From Biomphalaria glabrata (taxonomy: Eukaryota > Mollusca > Gastropoda > Planorbidae), in NCBI RefSeq assembly GCF_947242115.1, contig NC_074713.1:8243501-8307500 (forward strand): 64,000 nucleotides of DNA. The letters are read 5' to 3'. The position numbers and the translations under genes are program-made. Positions within the stretch are counted from its first letter, which is position 1, and the number at the start of each line of letters is the position of its first letter. Under the pieces are notes generated by a model, which was given only the letters and a program-made list of their open reading frames with translations, did not search any database and was not told the DNA's origin. Shown here piece after piece: positions 40,597 through 53,493 of this stretch.

Positions 40597-43500
40597 ATGC
40601 CGAAGTCTCCTTCAAGGACTTCAAAGAAAAAGAAATACAATGCCAGATTTCCACCTGTAATTGCTCTTTTTTCATGTTAGGCTAATGAATATCTAGATCT
40701 ATAATCTAGTCTAGACTTTAGTTTAAGTTTAGTAGTTATTTTATTATTTTAATCCAGTTAGTTAGATCTAGACTCTAGTCTAGTTACTTCACTTTAAAGT
40801 TTAAGTTTCACTGACTTTCACTTTAGTCTTTACTACTCTAACTCTTTACTATCATTTTCATAATTATCATACTCAACTCATACTGATACTGAGTTTATTC
40901 TTGTTTCTCTTTTCAACTTGTTTAAGAGTTAGTTTAGACACCTTCATCGGCTTCATCTTTACTCTTTGTCTTTCCTTTTCCTAGAATAGAATAGTAGATG
41001 ATCTAGAATTTAGTACTAGTTTGTAGTTAGTAGTTACTAGATGATAGATCTATCTTGATTCTATTACTTTAGTAGAAATTAAAAATGAGATAATTATAAT
41101 AATATAAATTAATAATTGTTTATTGAAATAAAATAAAAATTATTCATTTTAATTTTTAATGATGCTCAAGTGTAAGATCTTGATCTATATTATATCAAAA
41201 CATACATTCACTGAAACTTAGTAGGAATTTGTAAATTATTATTGCATGATTTTTAAAAATGATAATTGTTATACATGTATCAATTTTGTTTTTAACCTAT
41301 TTTAGGCAAGGATAAAGAAAATTATGCAAACAGATGAAGATGTAGGAAAAGTTGCTGCTGCTGTTCCTGTCATTATCTGTATCCTTTGTTGTGCTGGTCA
41401 ATGTTAGATTTAAGAAATAATTTATTCAAAATCTTTTTTGATCTAACAACTCATCATTAGGTGTTGTTGAACAATATAATCTAAAATAGTAAATGCTTTT
41501 GTTGAATACCTGGGTGCTTTATACCACTTATATATTTAAGAGTCACATATTTACTAGCCTAGATGGTTAACCATAATTCACAGCAACTGTCCACCTTTAT
41601 TCAGAAAAAAGTTTTGGGTAGACTCAGTGACCTCTTAATATCTGAGAAAAACAATCCTGACCCTTCATGATTCCAATTTGAGATGCTATCATTGATAGTT
41701 TAACCCATTACTCTCATTAATATATGTCTGGAATGTGCATATGATACTATGACAATGTTTCTTGTTCAATTATTCCTTAATTACATTTTAGCTAGAGCCT
41801 TGGAGATGTTTATTGAATCTCTGATAACTGAAACTGCTAAAACAACAATAGCCAGAAATGCCAAAACTCTGTCATCATCACATATGTAAGAATATTTTTA
41901 TATATTTATATTAAACTGTTAAATCTTGATAAAATGCTTTTATGCTTTTAAATATAACATTTTTTGCTAAAGACAAATATTTTTTGAAACTTTTAAAAAA
42001 TATTTTACATTTCCATTTTAACACTGCTCCTTTATGGACTAGTTTTGTGGGTTTGTTAAAATATCTCTAAGACATATTTAACACCCCTTACAAAACATAT
42101 TAATACCATGCAAACTTCTTACATTTAAATTTTATATTTAAAAAAATGCATTTCAAAATCAGAATACATAATATTAATATTTCAATTTTTTTTTTAATTC
42201 ATTCATTAATTATTTCAGTATTATTATGTTATGAGGCTTTTTTTAAAATAGAAAAATAAAGACTTTATAAAGACTTATCTGACACAATATATGTACCTGT
42301 ATGCATGGCTTCTCAAGAGACAATAGAATCACTCAGACTTTCTTCTTTTAAAGGCTGATTCGTGGGCTTTAGATAAAGAGATCTTGGGCTGTCCTTTTGT
42401 CCTTCTTATTCTATTCACCCAGCAGATTTGTTTGAAATGAGAGTAGCCTCTCTTTTTTGATGAATGGTTTTGCTATGATGATGAGCTCCTTCTGCCCTAA
42501 GTTCTCGGATTTAGAGGCATCATCTGACTTCACCTCTTAACATGTCAGTAGCAGTTTGCTGGGGTTATTATGTAATGGACATGAGCTGACACCCCGCCAC
42601 TAACAACCAAAACAACATTTGAAACCATAGGACATATTAACATTATAATTTGCTAATTGTCTTCTTTAATTTTTTTTTTTTTTTTTTGCTTTAAAGAAAA
42701 CAAACAATTGAAACAAACAAGCAGTTTGATTTTCTTCGTGATTTAGTGGCGAATGTTCCAGACCATCAAGTGGAAGACACCAGTGCAGATATCCCTGTTA
42801 ATGATGCAGAACCTACATCTAAGAAAGGTCGAGGGAGGTAACTGATTTATAAATATTTAATCTCTTCTATATAATGAGCTCAGGCTTATGTACTGTATGT
42901 GTTGTAAAAGAAAAGATACATAACGGCACCTATAATATGTATAGAGATAAGTAGGACAGCTGAATAAGAAAAGATCTAGTCTCTTGGATATATTCACATT
43001 TTACATTCTTTCTTAATCTTTGGACTTTTTTGTCTTGAATTTACTTTTGAAATTATATGTTTTAACACATTTTAGAGTTGTATGCACCTCAAACATCCCA
43101 AAAATTTATTTGTGTAAATATTTATTTTCCTGTCCCGGTATTAAACTTGATTTGCATCTAGCTTTTAAACAAGGTGTTTCCAGCAGAGCCTTGGGAAAAC
43201 AAAACTGCCATTATTGGTAGTTTGAATGCTTCAAGTACTTCTGAAAAAAAAAAATTGCCAAACCTAACTTGTAACTCTCTTTCTCTCATCTGCACCATGG
43301 ACATAATAGCTCTGCTTGACTGTTACTGTCTCTGTTCTCTTATCATAATCTAATCATTAAGTGCTATTTGTAACTTTTTTCTGTGATTTTTAGGGTTTTT
43401 GAAACTCTTATGACATTTTGTGCTTTTAAATTAGATATGAACCTCTGGAGTAGTTTGATAACTGCTGAGTTAGAAACTAAAACAAATGCATACCTAATAA

Positions 43501-44027
43501 TTCTTTCATTTCTTCAAAATGCAGTTTTTGAAATGTTAACTATAAAATTAATTCTATTAAATCTCTTAGACCAAAAAAAGTTAAAGATGGATGTAGCAGC
43601 AAAAAGCCAAAAGGAGAGTCATCAAAAGCTTCATCAGATACCTCGGTAAATAGATTTTTATTCACTTGTTGATTTTCTATAACTATATTTATTCAGTATC
43701 CTTATTTTTTCTGTAACATTTGATAGGCAACATTATTGTATATTTATTGTGCAATAGTACATAGCCATCTGATGTTAAAATATCAATTTTCTTTATTACT
43801 TAGTTATCACTTAGTTGCCATGTTGTTGAGTGATATATCTTTGAATCAATTTATCTTTTAACAAATATTTGATTTTAACGTTGATTAGAACTTTTTTTGA
43901 CTCCTGTTAATGTTTATTCTTCTCATCATTACTAGCAAACCTAGAAATAAAATTATTTTTAATAATTGTGTTCTTTATTTAATTTATAATATTTAGACAC
44001 GAAATTATATGTTATAATGTACATACA

Positions 44028-44060
<33 letters not shown>

Positions 44061-47000
44061 AACAAAGTGAATTGAGTTATTCTCAGTATTCAAATTAAAA
44101 AAGATGATTGACATTTCATTACATGGCAGGAAGAGGAGGATGAAGATGAGGAGGATGAAGACACAGAAACAGACGAAGAAAGCTCTGCGGGTTATTCAGT
44201 GACGCCACCTTATGTAAGAAACTCAGACAGACTTGGCCAAAGTGCAGAGCCACCCAACAGTACAGGTTGTTAAATGTTTTAGATTTGTTTATTTATTAAG
44301 ATTCACAATTGTCAATGGATAAGTTTAGCCAAGCAGCTCCGTCATTAACCTGGTACCCCTGGTTCAGAAGCTAAGTGCTTTACAACTCAGCCACTGCTTC
44401 TCCGCATTCTAACTTAAAGGCATATAAAGACTCATGTTTCTGGCCCATTTTTATTCTTCTAAGATGATTAGTAGGTCACTTCTAAATTGGAATGTTTGGC
44501 TTAACTTTTAAGGCTCTATTATGGAGCACTAGTTCAAGTTTTATAACCTTAACTTTAAACTCTGGCAAATGTTCAACAACTGTCACTAGTATTATAATTA
44601 AGATATTTGACAGTGGTACTTGATTTTTTGGTGCAGGACATTTTGGCATGAGAAGTTCTGACAATAATTTATGAAACAAAAAAAAATGTTTAAATATAAA
44701 TAAATAAGACTTAGTTGTTTAAATGCCTCTACCTGGTCCAGAAAACACTTTGATTATTATCTCAGACCCTTTCACACTTTTGCAAAAGATTGAAGAGAGA
44801 ATCATTGCATCTTCAGCCCTTCCTGTCACCAGACTGGCATCATTTAAGTTTAGTTTAAGATATGTCATAATACTAGTTCCATTTCAATGTAATTTTTTAG
44901 CCACAGTTTATATGTCAAAATAATAAACACTAGTAAAATAACATCATGTTTCATTGAATACTATCAGAATGAATGGGGAAACATTTAGTAAATATTTTAT
45001 AACCATATTGGGCCTTTGATGCTGTGCTATTTGGCACTTCAAAACTTTTGCCTTCAGGATCCCACAGAGGGTTGGTCTTGCCCATCTCTTTGATTTTTGG
45101 CAGTGATGCAGTCTATGGCATGTATGTTGGAAATTAAATGCCTACCAGGCCTAAAAAGTTTCGGTAGCACTGGTAGTTATTGTCTGTACTACAACTGCTT
45201 CTATAAAATTAAATACTCATAGTATTAATAATAATCTTTGGTTGTTGCTTTTCATCAGTTTAATTTTTGAAAGTGTAAACATTGAGTGTGCATCATCATC
45301 ATCAAACTCCATTAGAGTGAGGGCTTGAGAGGCTCAAATCCTCTCTTGCAAAAGCCCTGGACAGAAACCCTGCTGTCTTGCGTAGTGCATAAATGTCGCC
45401 TTACAGGTCGAGAATTTTGGGTTTCCCAGACCTGTCGGGACGGAGATCAGCAAGTCTGGGGCAGTCAAACAGAATATGAGGCACGGTTTCCTCTTCTTCC
45501 CCGCAGCGGGGGCACCGTGAATCAAAATTTGGCCATAGCCGCGAGAAATATGAGCCAACAGGACAGTGGCCTGTCCTGCACTGTGCTATAATAGCTTGCT
45601 CAGGCCTGGACAGCCTCCACCACGGGGAAGTGCGGTCAGGGCGCCTCATGCGCTCCCAGACTCCATGGGCTTTTTGGGACTTGTCCCAGCACTCAAACCA
45701 CTTTTCCATTTCTGTTTTTTGTATTATAGCCAGGGCTTGATGAAAGCTTACAGCCTGATCAGTGGGTGGAATTTGCCCTCCCTGGTGGGCCAAAGAGTCT
45801 GCGATTGTGTTGCCAGTCACACCTATGTGACTCGGTACCCACTGCATTATTACAGGGGTGCCATAGCGTTGTTTGATGTTATGTGAAGCCATGATGACAG
45901 TGTTGATATTGGGGGGCCATGGTCCGGGGCTTTGCAAAGCCTGTAGTACAGATTTTGAGTCAGTGACCACAACAATCTGTGTTGCCCTCAAATGTCCCTC
46001 GCCGAGTTGAGAGTCAATGACTTTTAAGGCTTCACAGACTGCCATGGTCTCCGCATCAAAACTGCAAACACTACCACATGGTCCAAAGATTTTGACTGTG
46101 TAAGAGCCAAGAAAGTCGATGTAGGCTCCATAGCCTGCTCTTCCAGAATCTATAGATGCCGACCCATCAGTGTATGCAAAAATAGCACTGAGTGTGCATC
46201 CAACTTTAAGCCAATTCAATGTAACTTCAAAAAAGCAAAATGTAAAAAACACTTTTTAAAAATAAATGTTATATAAGGGAAAGAATCGCACAAGCACCAC
46301 CAAATACTGCAAGATATATTTCCCATTTTCTATATAAACAAAATAAATTAATTACCACTTAATAATTAACTAATTTGTGAATTTTTTATTGATTCATGTA
46401 TTGTCTTCAATAAATAATTGTGCCAAGTTTGAACTTGATCCGAGAATGGGAAGTGGGAGAAATAATGTGTGCAAGATTTGTACCAAGGCAGACAGAGTGA
46501 GATTATATAAGCTTTGTAAAATATCTGTGGCATTTTACGTCTCGAGAGACGACCTTTTCCCTTTGCAACTTCTTGTGTGACTATATATTTTATAGAATAA
46601 TAAGAATCTTTATTGTCTGTAAAGAAATTTATCTTACAATTAGTGTATAACACCAAACAAAACATTATAATTATAAAAAAAAAAAAAAAAAAAAATGTAC
46701 ATTCACACCAGATTCACTCATAATTTACATGTGAATAGTTTATATCAGATTGTTTCTATTTAATGATTTGATTGCCAGGGGAACAAAAGAGTTTTTCAGA
46801 TTATACTTTTTGCCTTTCACAACATGTTGATTTTATTTAGTATAAATGAATGATCTACTAAACGTCTAGGTTATACTATGTAATGTACAAAAATATCTAT
46901 CCAGAAAAAAGAAATATTAACTCTAATTATTTACCAATTTTTGTTTTGTTTCTTTCAACAGCCACACCCAATGCCTTCATGAACAATATTCATAACACAA

Positions 47001-48523
47001 ATACCAAGTGAGTACAATTGACATACTACACAACTTATCTTACTCTTTGAATATAATCATCAAACTCCATTTCAGTGAGGGCTTGAGAGGTACAAATCCG
47101 CTCTTGCAAAATAAAAAAAAATGACTTGGATGAGATTCAATAGATTATATAAGTGTATTATGTTTGGCTTAAAGAGCACAAATGTCACATGGATTTCTTT
47201 TATTTTTGATGACATTCATTATGTCAATAGATACACGCTGTAACAAACAAGAAGACAGAAACTTCTTTACAATGATCCTTAATGCAATGTATTTGATAAG
47301 TTCACACGCAAAATGGTCCAACACCCAGTTGGTTATATTCAAGTGAAGAATATCTTGAAATCTTTGATTTAGGTCGTCGTAGAAAAATATGTAATAGACA
47401 TATTAAACAGTAGTTGATTACCGTATTATTCAAGTTATACAATCAGATTAACTGTCTTTAAATTTTAATTGTATACAGTTTTTATCTTTCAATCAACCTC
47501 TTCCAGTTGTCTCACAGACTGCAGCCCCCAGTTTGAGAAACACAACAGTACAATAATTGTATTGTGACAGAGTTGGGGCTCTCTTCCATTCCATTCAGTT
47601 TTTGTCTAATTGTCTTACACCATTCCTCGAGGGGCCATTCTTAGGTGCACACCTGCACTGCCAGTTTGTCACAGAAAATGGGAGTTTCGCCAGTGTGCTC
47701 ATCCTTTGGCTTCACCTCTAGTCTCAGTAACAGGGATGTAATAATTTGCAACTGCTTGGATCCCTTTCAGACAAAACAATTGTTCAGTCAGGCTGGTGAA
47801 GATTTAGCGTTCTAAGAGTCTTCGACTCAATTCTCACGACAATTACAAATTTGATCACAGGCCATATCATTGCATTAAGAGCATGTTCCTTTTATGGTGA
47901 GAGTAAATGGCAATGAAACTTTTAGCATGCACATTAGAAACAACACATTTACTCTGTGATCTATCAATTCCCTTTTACAGGCTATGTACATTTTGATTGC
48001 CATCAAAATGAAATAGTTTATATTTAATAAAGTTTTATTTTTGTGCTGGTAAATATTATTCATTTTATTTGTAAAGTTGAAAACCTATTATATTATTCAT
48101 TTATCTTAATGTTTTAAGAAATTTCAAATTGTATTGTCCATGACTATATCCATACTATTTTTTTTTCCCAGCTTTGCTCCGTTTTTTACCAACCCAGCCC
48201 TGTCTAGTCTACATAAGCAACAGCAGCTTCTTCAGCCTCATGAGCAGTTCCAACAGTTTCCTGGCCCAACATTACCCTTCCAATATTCCCCTTATGTCAG
48301 CACCCCTCCTCTTGGAGTGGCCAACTACCCCATACCCCCACAGTACAGCAACACTCTGCCTCTGATGCCCCACCAGCAGCAACCTCCAGCTCACAATCAG
48401 CAGTTGCAGCACTTCCAGGAGCAAACGAATGGGCAACAACAGCAGCAGCAACCTATAAACCTTTCCTTTTCTTCACGGGCTATGGCGACAACTGCCTGCG
48501 AGATTGATGACTATGATACGTGA
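40597..48523 (+). CDS. DRAP1: DRAP1, NC2-alpha (DR1-associated corepressor)
   Basis: Eight exons: 40597-40656, 41306-41378, 41792-41885, 42697-42837, 43570-43645, 44130-44265, 46962-47007, 48172-48523; phases agree; 325 aa. Seen: [40 protein letters not shown] (histone fold), [29 protein letters not shown], an acidic run [17 protein letters not shown], and the terminal EIDDYDT. These match human DRAP1 in order. With DR1 (NC2-beta) it forms a histone-fold dimer that clamps TBP on promoter DNA and blocks TFIIA/TFIIB entry; it is nuclear. Human DRAP1 has about 205 aa; the extra length is a Pro/Gln-rich C-terminal segment, mostly in the last exon ([22 protein letters not shown]). A short SPSRT insert follows MPK. 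A ttgtttacag just upstream hints at a 5' UTR intron. Exon 6 has a possible earlier donor at 44214. Confidence 0.95.
40690..41060. repeat. CTAG-rich low-complexity island in DRAP1 intron 1
   Basis: tagatctataatctagtcta, gatctagactctagtcta and similar words; same composition class as the islands at 0.2, 23 and 37 kb. Confidence 0.55.
42290..42600. other. Unclassified moderately complex segment in DRAP1 intron 3
   Basis: Higher GC than the surrounding intron (gatcttgggctgtccttttg, catgagctgacaccccgcca). It has the look of an old inserted repeat, but no inverted ends, target duplication or coding trace could be found. Confidence 0.3.
44027..44060. repeat. Poly-C/poly-A tract
   Basis: A run of about 20 C followed by 9-10 A in DRAP1 intron 5. 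A homopolymer tract of this kind is prone to length change and sequencing error. Confidence 0.8.
44315..44402 (-). mobile_element. SINE (family 1) head fragment
   Basis: The minus strand reads gagaagcagtggctgagttg, then taaagcacttagcttctgaa and ccaggggtaccaggtt. This is the tRNA-like A box and adjacent region seen in the 53.3-kb copy (gtggccgagtggttaagcgc). Only the 5' head is present. Confidence 0.6.
45290..46250 (-). mobile_element. LINE fragment with complete RNase H domain in DRAP1 intron 6
   Basis: An open minus-strand frame (46252-45401) covers an RNase H domain: FAYTDGS (first Asp), [12 protein letters not shown] (Glu), [13 protein letters not shown] (Asp), [15 protein letters not shown] (His and last Asp). 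All catalytic positions are present. It is followed by [13 protein letters not shown] and a Cys/His motif, [18 protein letters not shown], usual at the C-terminus of I-clade LINEs. The 3' end carries a (GAT)n-type tail near 45292. The RT and endonuclease regions are absent (5' truncation). It lies antisense to DRAP1. Confidence 0.88.
46335..46515 (+). repeat. Interspersed repeat R1, copy 1
   Basis: attaattacc...aactaattt, attgattcatgt, caataaataattgtgcc, aacttgatccgagaatgg and ataagctttgtaa occur in that order, as in the copies at 54.8, 55.1-55.4, 55.45 and 63.3 kb. Confidence 0.7.
47055..47110 (-). mobile_element. Short 3' end of the RNase H LINE
   Basis: atcatcaaactccatttcag and tgagggcttgagaggtacaa repeat the terminal 50 bp of the LINE at 45290. 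This is a severely 5'-truncated insertion in DRAP1 intron 7. Confidence 0.65.
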
Positions 48524-49500
48524 CCTAATGATAGAAAGATTACCTTCAGAGGAAAGGGCTTTGTATTTGTTCAGCGCCCCTCCCTTTCCCAAACATCTTT
48601 TGTCTATAAACATGTTTCTTTCATGGACTTCTATATATATTTATATATATGCATGTGAACCCAGCCAATTTCATTTTAAGTTTCTTCATTAAGTTGCACA
48701 AGTATTTGTGGTACATATTTTTTTTTGTAATGTCATGATGGTGTATGAAATAATATACAAAACTGAAAAAGAAATTTCTAGCAATAGGCTAAATAATTTG
48801 AAGAGAAGGTCTGATGTGAATGTATTTGGCTATGGTTGAACATTATGTAATTTTTTTATTGTCTAAAAATCGAAAAGTTGTAAACTTTTAACCCAGCTAC
48901 TTGATTTGATGGTAGTATTTTCACTAATTTAGTGTTAAGTGATAGTGCTGTAAGAACAATTGTGAAATTCAACATCTTTCCATGGACCATCATCTCAAAG
49001 TCTAAAATTACTTATGAAGTTTGAAACTATTCTTTATTACTTTTAAAAAACCTTATTGTACACAATGTAAGAAAAAAGAATGTTACAGGATGTATATATA
49101 TATACAGTGAACTCTGGGATAAACCCAGATATATAATGTTAGGTTAAATTTAGGTTATTGTCTTTTTGAGACTTGTTTATTATGGGCTCATTGAGTGAAA
49201 ATGGGTTTATTGTTCTCTTTAGTTGGGTTTCTGGTCCTCCATTTGTTGACAGTTTTGTTCTTGAGTTGTTATTATGTTGTTACAGAAGTTTCAGTGAAGC
49301 TGTTGATACCTTGCTGTGGATTTATTGATATGTTTTGACTGTGCTCTTTTGTTTTTGTTCACTGAGTCGATTTGAAACATGAGGAATTTGAAATTGATTG
49401 GTAAATGATTAGCCAAAATTATAAAAAAAATGATTCCCATATGAACTAAGTTATGTCTTTGTTTCTTATTCAGATGTTTGTTTTATGTGCAATTATGTTT
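48524..49500 (+). other. Probable DRAP1 3' UTR
   Basis: AT-rich sequence after the DRAP1 stop, with no gene on either strand. There is no unambiguous AATAAA close to the stop; variants such as aaataatata occur. It contains a short TA microsatellite at about 49090-49105. Confidence 0.3.
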
Positions 49501-49529
49501 ATAAGAGAATGTCGTACAACACTTGACTT

Positions 49530-49690
49530 GTAAAGTTTCAGATGTTCCTTCAGAATTAGTACGTCTTTGGGTGGAGGGAAGGTTATTAACCCAAGACCAT
49601 ATTGATGACAGTCTGGAATGCAAATCCCACAACCAGTGTGGTTGTATGATCGTTAGGTTGTAGCAACAGACAGCTTGTCCCATTAGACCA
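49530..49690 (-). mobile_element. tRNA-derived SINE (family 3)
   Basis: The minus strand reads gatcatacaaccacactggt, tcttgggttaataaccttcc and attctgaaggaacatctg. The 3' body matches the copy at 27.49-27.61 kb. The A-box region is diverged. Confidence 0.55.
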
Positions 49691-50208
49691 GTCCCAACTA
49701 AACCGTTGCAGGCATATGTTTTATTAATGCTACACTTACATAAAACTGGAACAACTTTTGTTTAAAACATACATGAGCTTAACTTTGATTGACATAAAAT
49801 TGTCAATTTAATGTAGAAAAACAAGTGAATTAATATCTTGAACAATACAAGCACAAAACAACTCACTTCAGAACATGAATAAACACACGTCCTTGCGTCT
49901 CTAACTTTCATCAGCTGTTCATTCTTTTGTTAACTTCTCTGCAATGGTCTTAAAACATGATTACATCAGAATCTATCCAGTCAATCCAAACATACACACA
50001 CAATAATAACCAGGGAGTCAGTTATGGATTGATGTGTAAATGTTTGTTATTTATGATGAAACTAATCGCTAATCTTTATAAAGAGAACACCTGCTCATCA
50101 AAAGGGATTGCTTTTGGAATGCAGTCATTCCCTCACTAAATGCAGCTGAGGAATTTTAGGCAGCTTTTTCATGTTGTCTACTTTGGCAGACACCATTTTA
50201 TATCTTTA

Positions 50209-50338
50209 ATACGATTCTGTAATATTTCTAAATCTTTTAGACTCAAAGACAAAAACTTATTATCATATCTTATTGCCACATACGATTCTGTAATATTCCT
50301 AAATCTTTGGACTCAAGACAAAAACTTATTATCATAGA
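50209..50338. repeat. 71-bp tandem duplication
   Basis: atacgattctgtaatatt starts at 50209 and again at 50280, each followed by aaatctt, gactcaa and aaaaacttattatcata. The copies differ at a few bases. Confidence 0.75.
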
Positions 50339-50583
50339 TGCCTAGTAAAAAAAAAGAGAAAAACTTCCTAAGGGACATACACATTCATTGTTGTTTCTAG
50401 TTGACCTTCCTTTGTATAAGAATTTACGAACCTGTTCAATCTGTTAGGTAGCCTGGACACAGGTTAATGATTTGTTGTTAATAGATGCTCTCCCTTTAGA
50501 TAAGAACTCTTCGATTAAGAACACGTTTGAGAATTTTGAGATTAGCTTAGGTGTTGAGGGGTGATCATTTTAATAGGTTACGG

Positions 50584-50650
50584 CAGTGTTTCCCAAACTG
50601 TGTTACGCGGAACCCTGGTGTTCCGCGAGGCCTGAACTACCTTGGCCACC
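50584..50650. mobile_element. hAT-like left terminus
   Basis: cagtgtttcccaaactgtgt followed by tacgcggaaccctggtgttc is typical of the end of a hAT element. I found no matching right end downstream, so its extent is unknown. The region to about 51.8 kb may contain a decayed internal part. Confidence 0.4.
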
Positions 50651-51818
50651 TTGTCTGACTCATCATTTGAAACAAAGATGTCTTGACTCCTCCTCTGAGA
50701 CAAAGATGTCTGACTCATCTATAACAGCATGGGAAGTGGGCTACTTATAAGCCTACGTCACAATAAAAAAAATACATTTACGCGTCCGAATAAAACTAAG
50801 AAACGCTTTAATGATGAAACTCTTAACTTAGACTTGTTTTAGACGGTCTGTTTTCTGTTTCTCTTGACAGCAATGCATCATTGGGCAGCGCCTTTATGCT
50901 GTTCTAGGTGTCACTATAAAGTAATCATCTAGAACTAGGCTACTAGAAGACTTCACCTGCACGTCTTTAGGGGTCTTACAAAGCAGACACGCCAGTAGAA
51001 GGTGCGCCGATGAATGCTAAAGTGGGCAGCATAAAGTACTTGTCTTATGTTCCACAGTTGAACTCAGTGGGGCCTCTATCTGATATTTGGACGGCTTCAT
51101 GCCAAAAGTGATTTTTTTTTTTCAAAGAGCTCAAAGAATAGGAAGTCACTCCCCAGAAAACACTTTGCAGACGTGAGCTTTCTTTTGTATAAGTAGTATA
51201 CGCAGATGAGTCCAACTGACTTCAGACAAAAAAAAAAGTTGGCGAACTCATTCAAAGTTTGTGGTACACAATTGAAACCCCAAAAAGCTGCTATCGAGGC
51301 TATGAACAGAGAACCTAAATCTACTTTCCCCTGGGAGAATACAACTCTGTTGCGTAGGTAATGGTATAATCATGTGAAATGCAACAATTTCAACCTTTGT
51401 AAGAGACAATGCCTAATTATTTTAAAGTAGAAAAACTGGGGAAAAACAGTGAAAAGAAAATGTAAAGAGAACTGGGAAAAAATATTCTTCTTGCCTATGG
51501 AAACTAAATAATGAAATATAGTTGAATTTAGTACTGCGGTTGCACAAGTTTATATTTAGAAAGTAAACTTTGACCTACAAGTGCCTATCAGAACAAATTA
51601 TGTAACATCACCCACACAATGTCGTAAGGGGTCGTCCAACTGTGACGCATGTACGAAGGAATTAACACCTACAGAGCGGACGCATGTGGCCAGGGAAAGG
51701 GGCAGGTACACAAATATTTCTAAAAGTACAAATCGCGAAATTAATGCTCACATTATAATGCCTGTTGTAAGAAGTGCAAGAGAAAGAAGTTGGGTTAAAT
51801 TAAATTCATTTAGCTAAA

Positions 51819-52080
51819 TTAACTCTTTCTCTCCGTAATTATTTTCCTTGTTCCGATAGAATTATTCATTTGGCTCATTTGTATTTCACTATATTGTTAG
51901 GATTAAACTTCAATAACTTCTTTGTTTGTTATCAGAAAATTTTATATTTGGTGTCGAATTATAGGAAAATGCATGCTCTTTTTACACAACAAAAATTAAA
52001 AGTTTATAAATCCAAAAATCAATTTAGTTTAATGGGCTCAAATCAACGTTGGCATCGTCAATTAGGAGAAAAAGAGTTAA
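51819..52080. mobile_element. TTAA-flanked MITE, copy B
   Basis: TTAA-CTCTTTCTCTCCGTAATT at the left and AATTAGGAGAAAAAGAG-TTAA at the right form inverted repeats with TTAA on both sides. It is about 254 bp inside the TTAAs and inverted relative to copy A at 32393. The 88-aa open frame inside is incidental. Confidence 0.78.
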
Positions 52081-53260
52081 ATAATGCTAAAACCGTTCCC
52101 TCTGCATTATTAATGTATACCTATGTAGGCCTATAAATATGTACGCAAACAATTTATTTCCTGTTGTATATTAAACAAGCTTTTACGTGGGCGCACCAAA
52201 TAGATCAATGGTTAGAGGATAAACATTCGAGTTGCATACACTCATAAATATTGTGAGAGAATTAGAGATTGTCATCCATGGCGGGAAAAGTATAAATAGC
52301 TTTTTGGTGTATCTGGTGTAAGGATTAGTCCGATAAAAAGAAGTGTTGATAAGCTGTGTTTTTTTATTTAAAGTTATTAGAAACTATGTGTGCCCCTTTT
52401 AGCACTGCAGAATCCAATTTTCTAAGCTCTTCCATTTGTAGCTAAAATTTTGTTTTCTTTAGTTGGCATCATTGAAGTTTAATCTATAGCATCACTCATG
52501 CGTTTAGTAGGTCACAACGTAAAAAAGCGCGCGGTGTTTTGAAGAAACGTCAATCACTTATAGGAAGAAAGATATTTATTGAGATACAATTGTATTAAAT
52601 TAATCAAAACAACCGAGCTTTGTTTAAATATGTAAAACACATCGTAAATTAGACATACAAATATGGTGTCATTTAAAAAAAAAACTTTATTAGATTTCCC
52701 ACCCCCTTTTTTATATTAATTTGGCTGATATGTGTGTGTCTGAAAATAAAAGAGGTGAAGAGGTGTCGGAGCAATCTGGATGTATTTTGTTAGAGAGAAG
52801 TCCAAAAACACGCTTTTTTTTTTTTTTTTTTTAGTTTAGACGTCGTAAGTGGATGGGCCCTAGGATGATATTTATTATTTTCAGGTCGCTGTGATCTAGG
52901 AACAATAACTCATTTCGTTGTTGTCTTGTTGAGGGAAGATAACTCCCACGTCTTGAGGGACCAAGGCATACCTGCAATATTAGCAACTTTAACACGCGCA
53001 GAATCGTCCATTTCTAATTACTTACACGCACACGGACCAGAAATCTGGCCAAGAAACGGCATCTAGAGTGTGACTTTGCATTAATTATTTTAAAGGCAAC
53101 ATACCAATCCGCAAACAAGAAACAACAGGGAGGGAACGGGTCAACAAGGAGGAGGTGGAGAGCAACAGAGACTAGGCGGCGCAATAGACAGAGGTAACAA
53201 ATGAGGGAATGGGACAACACAAAGAGACAATAATAAAGCAGCGAAATGTATAACATGAGA

Positions 53261-53493
53261 GATGATGTTAAGGTCATCTGTTTCTTTGGTCAACGGTTAA
53301 CGAGCAGGGTGTCATGTGGCCAGCACAACGACCAACCGCAACTACTTTCTCCAACTACAGGTACCCATTAGAGTTGGGTGGACTCAGGGGCGCCCTAAAA
53401 ATCCCGAAATTCAAAATCAGTCTTCACTGAGATTGGAACCCAGCACACCAGGTTCGGAAGCCAAGCGCTTAACCACTCGGCCACCGTGCCCCG
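53261..53493 (-). mobile_element. SINE (family 1), near full length
   Basis: The minus strand begins ggggcacggtggccgagtgg (A box) with a B box, gggttccaatctc. Then follow the aatttcgggatttttagggc region, gggtacctgtagttgg, ggccacatgacaccctgctc and a 3' end at taacatcatc. It is tRNA-derived. Confidence 0.8.

Noticed and set aside
47440-47790. Complex segment in DRAP1 intron 7, possibly an old repeat
   Set aside because: No terminal repeats, target duplication or protein similarity that I can support.
51581-51817. Open frame with Cys residues resembling a zinc-binding segment
   Set aside because: Only two clear Cys pairs and no recognisable family; it lies in probable transposon debris. Not enough to call a gene or a transposase.
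52700-53260. Search for an additional upstream ABCC exon or a separate gene
   Set aside because: No exon with conserved protein and splice sites could be found; the first coding exon at 56129 already gives a typical ABCC N-terminus.
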